Assembly: GCA_900319855.1 (NCBI GenBank)
Contig: ONQC01000028.1
Location: 13,975 to 49,600 of the forward strand
Source: an uncultured Bacteroidales bacterium
GTDB taxonomy: Bacteria; Bacteroidota; Bacteroidia; Bacteroidales; UBA932
Reading direction: 5' to 3'
Length of the DNA stretch: 35,626 nt
Part shown: positions 30,270 through 35,626 of the stretch, one piece after another
Numbering within the stretch: the first letter of the stretch is position 1
Layout of the letters: every line of letters starts with the position of its first letter
Notes under the pieces: model-generated
Seen by the model: only the letters and a program-made list of their open reading frames with translations
Told to the model about the DNA's origin: nothing
Databases searched by the model: none
Made by a program: the position numbers and the translations under genes

Positions 30270-30803
30270 ATGATGAAAAAGATATTTTTGCTGGCCATGA
30301 TGGCCCTGACCGTCCTTTCTTGTGCCAACCGGCCGAAATCCGCCGAGATCACCGTTTCCGATGACCTGGATCCGGAATATGCCGTGAACCTGGTGAAGGC
30401 GGGGGAGAAGGCACCGGATTTCGTCCTGACGGACCTGGACGGGAAGACCTATACCCTGAAGGATTTCCGGGGAAAGACCGTCGTGGTGGATTTCTGGGCG
30501 ACATGGTGCCCGGATTGCCGCGAGGAGATCGATGACCTGGTCCGGATCCACAAGGAGCATCCGGAAGTGGAGTTCCTCGGCATTTCCTTCGATACGGACG
30601 CGGAGCAGTTGCGCAAATATACGGCGGAGCACGGAATGGACTGGCTTCAGCTTTCCGAGGGCTTCAAGAAATGGAAGGAGACACAGGTCTCCGAGGCGTA
30701 TGGCGTGAAGTGGATCCCGACCAAATACGTCATCAGCCCGAAGGGCAAAGTCCTGCTCTCCACGGTCATGACCGAGAAAGTCGAACTTTTCCTTAACCAA
30801 TAA
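30270..30803 (+). CDS. TlpA/ResA-type thioredoxin lipoprotein
   Basis: The protein is 177 residues from ATG 30270. The ATG at 30255 lies next to the -7 box, and the later start gives the cleaner lipoprotein signal MMKKIFLLAMMALTVLSC. The AhpC/TSA-thioredoxin domain begins GEKAPDFVLTDLDGKTYTLK; the redox centre is WATWCPDCREEI near residue 80, followed by the cis-Pro segment GVKWIPTKYVI near 150. It should be a periplasmic thiol-disulfide reductase. Its tight coupling (2 bp) to a GH125 glycosidase lipoprotein suggests it was recruited as part of a glycan-use or envelope gene pair rather than for cytochrome maturation. Confidence 0.93.
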   Translation: MMKKIFLLAMMALTVLSCANRPKSAEITVSDDLDPEYAVNLVKAGEKAPDFVLTDLDGKTYTLKDFRGKTVVVDFWATWCPDCREEIDDLVRIHKEHPEVEFLGISFDTDAEQLRKYTAEHGMDWLQLSEGFKKWKETQVSEAYGVKWIPTKYVISPKGKVLLSTVMTEKVELFLNQ

Positions 30804-30805
30804 CG

Positions 30806-32272
30806 ATGAAAACCTTTACCCAGATTGTCGCCGCCGCCCTCTGCCTGATGGCGGTCGCCTGCGGCCAGCCGTCCAAGAATAAGGATACCGAACCGGCCGA
30901 TCAAAGCAAACAGACCGTCGATGCGGCCGGGAACTATATTTCGCAGCGTCCGGCCGAAGCGGACCGGCTGTTCCGCAGTGAGGCCGTCGAGGCGAAAATC
31001 AACGAAGTGGCGGCCCTCCTGCAGAATCCCAAGCTCCGCTGGATGTTCGTGAACTGTTTCCCGAACACCCTCGATACGACGGTCCATTTCCGGGACGGTG
31101 AGACGCCCGAAACCTTTGTCTATACGGGTGATATCCATGCCATGTGGCTCCGTGATTCCGGGGCGCAGGTCTGGCCCTATGTCCAGCTGGCCGGTGGCGA
31201 TGAGTACCTCCGGAGGATGCTCGCGGGCGTGATCAATACGCAGTTGCGCCTGATTACCATCGATCCGTATGCCAATGCGTTCAATGACGGTCCGACCGGG
31301 GAAGGTGCCAAGGACGAAACCGGTGCGCCCCAGAACCCGAACGTGTTCGAACGCAAGTGGGAGATTGACTCGCATTGCTACCCGGTCCGCCTGGCCCACC
31401 ACTATTGGAAGACGACCGGAGACACCTCCGTTTTCGGGGAGACCTGGCTGAAGGCCGTCCGGACCATCCTTGATACCTTCCGGACCCAGCAGCGCAAAGA
31501 CGGCGACGGGCCGTACTATTTCCTGCGCGTCACGGACCGGCAGCTCGACACCAAGGACCGGGTCGGACGCGGCAATCCCGTCAAGCCGGTCGGACTGATC
31601 GCCTCTTCCTTCCGTCCGTCCGACGATGCGACCCAGTTCGAGTTCCTGATTCCGTCCAACTTCTTCGCCGTCAGTATCCTGCGCAAAGCCGCCGAGATCC
31701 TCGAGACGGTCAACCACGAGGCCGGCCTCGCCGGAGATTGCCGCGCCCTGGCCGATGAAGTCGCCGCCGCCCTGCAGGAGTATGCCGTCAACCGCACGAC
31801 CTCCTTCGGTCCCATCTATGCCTTCGAGGCCGACGGTTTCGGCAACCAGTACCTGATGGACGATGCCAACGTTCCGAGCCTCCTTTCCCTGGCCTATCTG
31901 GATGAGAGTCTGGCGGAGGATTCCATCTACCAGAATACCCGGCGATTCGTCTGGAGCGACAGCAATCCCTATTTCTGGCGCGGCAAGGCGGCCGAGGGCA
32001 TCGGCGGGCCGCACATCGGGACCGAGGTCATCTGGCCGATGAGCATCATGATGCGCGCCTTCACGGCGAAGGACGATGCAGAGATCAAATGGTGCATGGA
32101 AACGCTGCTGGCCACGGACGCCGGCACCGGTTTCATCCATGAGTCCTTCCACCGGGACGACGCCTCCAATTTCACCCGTCCCTGGTTTGCCTGGCAGAAT
32201 ACCCTTTTCGGCGAGCTGGTTATCAAGCTGATTGGCGACGGTAAGTTGGACCTGCTCAACAGCATCCGGTAG
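30806..32272 (+). CDS. GH125 exo-alpha-1,6-mannosidase lipoprotein
   Basis: The protein is 488 residues with a lipoprotein signal (MKTFTQIVAAALCLMAVAC). The family (formerly DUF1237) is recognised from FVYTGDIHAMWLRDSGAQVW near residue 108, DPYANAFNDGPTGEG near 152, KWEIDSHCYPVRLAHHYW near 178 and a C-terminal KAAEGIGGPHIGTEVIWPMS near 395. GH125 enzymes are metal-independent, inverting exo-alpha-1,6-mannosidases and are common in gut Bacteroidota, where they trim N-glycan or yeast mannan-derived oligosaccharides. There is no SusC/SusD pair here, so it is outside a canonical polysaccharide-utilisation locus. It starts 2 bp after the tlpA-like stop and ends 3 bp from the convergent PIN-domain gene, with no terminator between. 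Confidence 0.94.
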   Translation: MKTFTQIVAAALCLMAVACGQPSKNKDTEPADQSKQTVDAAGNYISQRPAEADRLFRSEAVEAKINEVAALLQNPKLRWMFVNCFPNTLDTTVHFRDGETPETFVYTGDIHAMWLRDSGAQVWPYVQLAGGDEYLRRMLAGVINTQLRLITIDPYANAFNDGPTGEGAKDETGAPQNPNVFERKWEIDSHCYPVRLAHHYWKTTGDTSVFGETWLKAVRTILDTFRTQQRKDGDGPYYFLRVTDRQLDTKDRVGRGNPVKPVGLIASSFRPSDDATQFEFLIPSNFFAVSILRKAAEILETVNHEAGLAGDCRALADEVAAALQEYAVNRTTSFGPIYAFEADGFGNQYLMDDANVPSLLSLAYLDESLAEDSIYQNTRRFVWSDSNPYFWRGKAAEGIGGPHIGTEVIWPMSIMMRAFTAKDDAEIKWCMETLLATDAGTGFIHESFHRDDASNFTRPWFAWQNTLFGELVIKLIGDGKLDLLNSIR

Positions 32273-32275
32273 CAC

Positions 32276-32728
32276 TTACTCTTTTTCAGTCATACGGGCG
32301 ACGAGTTCTTCCGGCGTAAATACCGGAAGGCCCGTTGATGTCCGGTCGCGACGGAAAGACCGGTCGGAGGTAACGAGGATGTCGCACCCTTCGCTGTCTG
32401 CCAGTGCGTACTGGGCATTGTCTTCCAGATCTCCGGACGGGAGGATCAGCGCTTCGCGCAAATGGGCGGAGTCGATGCTTCGGACATTGAGATGATTGAG
32501 GAGATATAGGATTTGTCGGGTAAATAGTTCCGGAGTATATCCATCTTCTTTGGATAGGATATAAGCGGCATCCAGAATGCTTTGCGTAGAAAGGACTGCT
32601 TCCATCTTGTCGTTGCGTACCGCCTCAAAGATGATGAGAGACGCCTTTACCGAAGGACGCTCTATGGTAGAGATGATATCCAGCAGAACATTCGTGTCGA
32701 GATATACTTTCAGGCTATTTCTTCCCAT
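32276..32728 (-). CDS. PIN-domain ribonuclease toxin (VapC-like)
   Basis: The protein is 150 residues. The PIN fold is shown by KVYLDTNVLLDII (residues 7-19, first acidic residue), the STQSILDAAYILSKE region with its acidic residue, DLEDNAQYALADSEGCDILV near 100-119 and TSDRSFRRD near 120. These supply the usual acidic metal cluster, and the activity is expected to be Mg-dependent RNA cleavage. The start overlaps the antitoxin gene by 14 bp. It is convergent on the GH125 gene, with only 3 bp between stop codons, so transcripts from the two sides must overlap. Confidence 0.9.
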   Translation of the reverse strand: MGRNSLKVYLDTNVLLDIISTIERPSVKASLIIFEAVRNDKMEAVLSTQSILDAAYILSKEDGYTPELFTRQILYLLNHLNVRSIDSAHLREALILPSGDLEDNAQYALADSEGCDILVTSDRSFRRDRTSTGLPVFTPEELVARMTEKE

Positions 32729-32993
32729 ACTTTTCCCACAAATAAGCTAGTTTCGGGTCTGCTGCAAGTTCTTCTGCACTGGGCTCTTCCAGTCGGAACT
32801 GTCGTAGTCCGAGAACTTCTTCGGAGATTGTAAAGTCTTCAGGCAGTTTTGGGAAACACAAACTTGTTTCCCGTTCAAGCAACAGCTCGACGTACCGGTT
32901 AAAGGATTTCTTTTCTTTTCGGGCGCGCCGTTTTACCCTTTCGAGCAGTTCTGGCTCCAATCGGAGGACGGTCTGTATGCGTGTGGTTTCCAT
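32715..32993 (-). CDS. Ribbon-helix-helix-like antitoxin of the PIN toxin
   Basis: The protein is 92 residues from ATG 32993; an upstream start at 33029 would lie across the promoter. The N-terminus TTRIQTVLRLEPELLERVKR, then EKKSFNRYVELLLERET, fits an Arc/MetJ-type DNA-binding antitoxin (a beta-strand followed by two helices). The acidic C-terminus (SEEVLGLRQFRLEEPSAEEL) probably binds the toxin. It is encoded first, overlaps the PIN toxin by 14 bp and has its own -7 box, giving the expected autoregulated toxin-antitoxin operon. Confidence 0.85.
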   Translation of the reverse strand: METTRIQTVLRLEPELLERVKRRARKEKKSFNRYVELLLERETSLCFPKLPEDFTISEEVLGLRQFRLEEPSAEELAADPKLAYLWEKYGKK

Positions 32994-33005
32994 AACTCTT
33001 TTTTG

Positions 33006-33013
33006 CAAAGATA
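33006..33013 (-). promoter_or_regulatory. -7 box of the PIN toxin-antitoxin operon
   Basis: TATCTTTG on the minus strand (33013-33006), 12 bp before ATG 32993, in an AT-rich stretch. No exact TTTG at -33. Confidence 0.6.
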
Positions 33014-33064
33014 TAAAAACTGACATCATTTTAAAATTATGATAGCATATTTGCTGGGAATACG

Positions 33065-33086
33065 AAAAAAACCGCCGGAAGGGGCG
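33065..33086 (-). terminator. Probable terminator of pbpC
   Basis: On the minus strand, just past the stop, CGCC-CCTTCC-GGCG (33086-33073) is followed by a run of seven T (33071-33065 region). The stem is short, so confidence is moderate. Confidence 0.45.
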
Positions 33087-33088
33087 AA

Positions 33089-35290
33089 TTATTCGTCCTT
33101 TTGGCCATTTTCGGCAATGCGGAAGCGTATGGAGAGCGTCCGGCCTTCTCCATCGACCACTGTCAGGGCATGGTCGCCGGGATCAGGCTGGAGGGAAAGC
33201 TGGTGCAGGAAACGGGTTTGTCCCAGGTAGGTCCCGTCCATGTGCCAGAAGACGGTGGCGGAGGGATCCCGGTGGGCCAGCTGGAAGACGGCGCCTTTGA
33301 CCTGGCCGTCCAATTGGCGGGGCAGCCAGATGATGCTGCCGGGCTCCGGATAGATGAATTCCATGACGGCCTGCTCGCCCCGGACCGTCGGTTGGTACTC
33401 CGGGTGGTGCTGGCGGTAATACCATTCCATGGCCGGCGGCAGGAGGAAGGATCCGTCCGGTTGGTGGTAGGGGCAGGCCTCGCTTTCGAGAGCGGCCTTG
33501 GGAAGCAGGAGGGTGTCGGTCTGCGCGCAATACATCCCTTTCAGGTGGCCGGAGTCTTTGCAGGTTTCCGCCCGGATACCGTCCGAAGCGAACGGCTCCG
33601 CGAACCAGGCCCCTTCCGCATACGGGGAATCCGCCGCCTGCACCGGGAGCAGGCCGAAGAGCTCGAACAGCACCGGTCCGGCCGTCCGGGCCCCGGTCAG
33701 TCCCGGGACGCCCTGACCGGCTGCATTCCCGGCCCAGACGCCGACCGTGTAGTCCGGCGTCACGCCGACGGCCCACGCATCCCGGAATCCGTAGCTGGTG
33801 CCGGTTTTCCAGGCGGTTTTCCGGATGGAGCGGACGAGATGCCAGTCGATTTCATCGGGTCGGTTGACTTCGGAAAGGGCTTCGAACGTGTGCCAGAGTG
33901 CCACTTTGTCATGCAATGGCCCCCCGGTATCGTACAGGTAGCTGCGGGCCATCGAGGCATAGGCCCGGGTGATGTCCATGAGCGTCACTTCGCCGCCGCC
34001 GAGGATCAGCGACAGCCCGTAATCTGCCGGTTCACGGGTCAGGGTCGTGAGTCCGGCTTCGCGCAGGAGATGGTGGAATTTGGGGACGCCATAACGGCGC
34101 AGCATGTGGACGGCAGGTACGTTGAGGGAACGGGCGAGCGCATTGTCCGCCGGAACGGCTCCATAGAATTGCAGGTCAAAGTTTTGCGGGGAAAATCCGC
34201 CGATGTTGACCGGAATGTCCGGGAGCAGGGTCCGGGGCAGGATCTGGCCTTCCTGGAGGAGGGCGCAGTACAGGAACGGCTTGAGGATACTGCCGGTGCT
34301 CCGGGGGGAGCGGGCGATATCGACTTGCCGTCCGGGCCTTTCCCGAAGGGGATCGGCGTTGCCGACATAGGCCAGGACTTCTCCGGTCCGGTTGTCCAGG
34401 ACGATGGCGCTCAGGTCCGCGATGCCGTTGCGGTCCAGTTCGCGCGACCACCGGTCCGTGATGGCTTCGACCCGGTCCTGCAGGGACAGGGAAACCGAAG
34501 TCCGGCTGCGGATGCCTTTGGGCTGGATTTCCACCCAATGCGGTGCATGGGCGGGGAGGGCTTTCGGGGCCTGCGGGAGCGGCTCGCTGCAGGCCAGTTC
34601 ATGATCGAGGGAGTCCAGGTAACCTCGCTTGAGCAACTTGTCCAGCAGGCGGTTTCGCTTGGCCAGCAATTGCTCCCGCGCTTTCCCGGGATGGATGCTG
34701 GCGGGCGCGTTCGGAAGCACGGCCAAGGTGGCGGCTTCGCCCCAGGACAGTTCGTCGGCGGGGCGCCCGAAATAGCGCCAGGCCGCTGCTTCCAGCCCGA
34801 CGACATTCCCACCGAACGGGGCATGGGCGGCATACAGGGCGAGGATTTCATCTTTGCTGCAGCGCGCCTCCAGGCGGGTTGCCTGGACGGCTTCGATGGC
34901 TTTCTGCCAAAGGGTCCTTTCCTTGCCGCGCGACAGGCGGATGACCTGCATGGTCAGCGTGCTGCCGCCGCTGGTGACGTGTCCCGCCTGGATATTCCCG
35001 ATCAAGGCCCTTCCGATGGCTACCGGATTGATGCCGGGGTGCCATCGGAAATACCGGTCTTCAAACTGGATGAGGGCCGTGGCGAATTTCTCTGGAACCG
35101 TGTCCCGCGGCGGAAACCGCCACTGTCCGTCCGTCGCGATCCGGGCCCCGAGCAAATTGCCGTCCCGGTCTTCGACGACGGTGGAATACGGAACGTCCCG
35201 AAAGAGCGTCCGTGGCAGGCAGCAGAGCCAGGCCAGCAGCACCAGCGCGGCCGAAACGGCCAGGATGCGCTTTCGGGACGGTTTTTTCAT
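33089..35290 (-). CDS. pbpC: Penicillin-binding protein 1C (bifunctional glycosyltransferase/transpeptidase)
   Basis: The protein is 733 residues with one N-terminal membrane anchor (ILAVSAALVLLAWLCCL). The GT51 transglycosylase domain (about 45-220) has EDRYFRWHPGINPVAIGRA, then GGSTLTMQVIRL. The transpeptidase domain (about 290-545) has all three motifs: SxxK as TGSILKPF near 337, SxN as ARSLNVPAV near 390 and KTG as WKTGTSYGFRDAWAVG near 490. The C-terminal 90 residues (from YPEPGSIIWLPRQL) are the BiPBP_C domain specific to PBP1C. Its ATG overlaps the stop of the alpha-2-macroglobulin gene (ATGA), reproducing the yfhM-pbpC pairing of other bacteria, where the macroglobulin is thought to guard the envelope and PBP1C to repair peptidoglycan. 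Confidence 0.97.
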   Translation of the reverse strand: MKKPSRKRILAVSAALVLLAWLCCLPRTLFRDVPYSTVVEDRDGNLLGARIATDGQWRFPPRDTVPEKFATALIQFEDRYFRWHPGINPVAIGRALIGNIQAGHVTSGGSTLTMQVIRLSRGKERTLWQKAIEAVQATRLEARCSKDEILALYAAHAPFGGNVVGLEAAAWRYFGRPADELSWGEAATLAVLPNAPASIHPGKAREQLLAKRNRLLDKLLKRGYLDSLDHELACSEPLPQAPKALPAHAPHWVEIQPKGIRSRTSVSLSLQDRVEAITDRWSRELDRNGIADLSAIVLDNRTGEVLAYVGNADPLRERPGRQVDIARSPRSTGSILKPFLYCALLQEGQILPRTLLPDIPVNIGGFSPQNFDLQFYGAVPADNALARSLNVPAVHMLRRYGVPKFHHLLREAGLTTLTREPADYGLSLILGGGEVTLMDITRAYASMARSYLYDTGGPLHDKVALWHTFEALSEVNRPDEIDWHLVRSIRKTAWKTGTSYGFRDAWAVGVTPDYTVGVWAGNAAGQGVPGLTGARTAGPVLFELFGLLPVQAADSPYAEGAWFAEPFASDGIRAETCKDSGHLKGMYCAQTDTLLLPKAALESEACPYHQPDGSFLLPPAMEWYYRQHHPEYQPTVRGEQAVMEFIYPEPGSIIWLPRQLDGQVKGAVFQLAHRDPSATVFWHMDGTYLGQTRFLHQLSLQPDPGDHALTVVDGEGRTLSIRFRIAENGQKDE

Positions 35291-35626
35291 CGGGTCACGA
35301 CGGCGGTGCCGGAAGCGGTATTGGCGGCTACCAGGCTGTTATACATGGCTTCGCAGGTGACCGGAGGCAGCAGGAACGATCCTTCGTACGCCGCCCGCAG
35401 CCGGAGTTTGAAGGCCTTCGAAGTACCCAGCGGCAGGTCAAAGTACCAGATGCAGGCGTCGTCCCGGATGTCCTGATGATCATACGCGTTCTGGGCGGCA
35501 ACCTGTCCGGCGAAGAGCCGGTCGTTGTAGATTTCCCAGCCGCTGGCGATCGGGAAGGTCAGGGCGAGGTGCTCCAGGTCCTGGAGGCTGTTCTCGGAGG
35601 TGACTTTGATGGTGGCCGTGAATTCC
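35287..35626 (-). CDS. Alpha-2-macroglobulin family protein (C-terminal end only)
   Basis: The frame is open from the window edge and ends in TGA 35289-35287, overlapping the pbpC start by 4 bp. Its last 112 residues include HLALTFPIASGWEIYNDRLF, then YDHQDIRDDACIWYFDLPLG, KAFKLRLRAAYEGSFLLPPV and TCEAMYNSLVAANTASGTAV. This is the receptor-binding-like C-terminus of bacterial alpha-2-macroglobulins: the YDHQDIRDD motif and LPPVxCEAMY are characteristic. It is a second, separate family member from the 1878-residue protein at 13857. Whether it has a thioester cannot be seen. Coupling to pbpC indicates a joint envelope role. Confidence 0.9.
   Translation of the reverse strand, partial: EFTATIKVTSENSLQDLEHLALTFPIASGWEIYNDRLFAGQVAAQNAYDHQDIRDDACIWYFDLPLGTSKAFKLRLRAAYEGSFLLPPVTCEAMYNSLVAANTASGTAVVTR

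Noticed and set aside
33101-35476. 791-codon frame antisense to pbpC
   Set aside because: pbpC has every catalytic motif; the mirror frame has none and crosses into the macroglobulin end.
1-35626. CRISPR array
   Set aside because: No regularly spaced identical repeats were seen; the only repeats are the degenerate tract at 3568, the palindromes and one 49-bp pair.

Overview
The window is a GC-rich chromosomal segment from a member of the Bacteroidota, most likely Bacteroidales. The evidence is the repeated promoter signature TAnnTTTG with an upstream TTTG or TTG, a SusC-type regulatory domain inside an alpha-2-macroglobulin, abundant lipoprotein signal peptides, a family C69 peptidase, a GH125 mannosidase and PPi-dependent pyruvate phosphate dikinase. 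I cannot name the genus.

Layout. (1) 1-3328, plus strand: the end of etfB, then etfA and an acyl-CoA dehydrogenase, an electron-transfer/acyl-CoA oxidation operon closed by a strong terminator. (2) 3329-4211: gene-free spacer with a degenerate CATCCGCCT-type repeat and a nested palindromic element. (3) 4212-7016: an exported fusion of an acid phosphatase domain with an M28 aminopeptidase, followed by a NUDIX hydrolase. (4) 7100-12439, minus strand: ppdK, then a phoH/PIN ATPase in an operon with an unrecognised protein. (5) 12497-19493, plus strand: folC and a very long alpha-2-macroglobulin, expressed from a promoter packed against that of the divergent minus-strand gene. (6) 19541-21299, minus strand: a lipoprotein metallophosphoesterase translationally coupled to an outer-membrane-like protein. 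(7) 21497-21571: tRNA-Val(UAC).

(8) 21.6-26.8 kb is an AT-richer accessory island. Read on the minus strand it holds a promoter-bearing orphan Rhs C-terminal cassette, its probable membrane immunity protein, a second Rhs-type toxin tip split by an IS110-family element, and the Imm32-like immunity gene of that second toxin. This looks like a stack of displaced toxin/immunity modules. A parDE-type toxin-antitoxin pair sits beside it, and a 49-bp direct repeat brackets most of it.

(9) 26.9-32.3 kb: a small membrane protein, a C69 dipeptidase, a carboxylesterase lipoprotein (minus), a TlpA-type thioredoxin lipoprotein and a GH125 exo-mannosidase lipoprotein, together an envelope-centred nutrient-processing set. 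(10) 32.3-33.0 kb, minus: a PIN-domain toxin/antitoxin pair. (11) 33.1 kb to the end, minus: pbpC (PBP1C) overlapping by 4 bp the end of a second alpha-2-macroglobulin gene that runs off the window, the classical bacterial A2M/PBP1C pairing.

Some of the most informative features (the split toxin tip, the terminal A2M fragment, the promoter pairs, the direct repeat) are not visible as conventional complete ORFs; they were found by translating the DNA by hand. Family names come from recognised motifs only; no database search was done.
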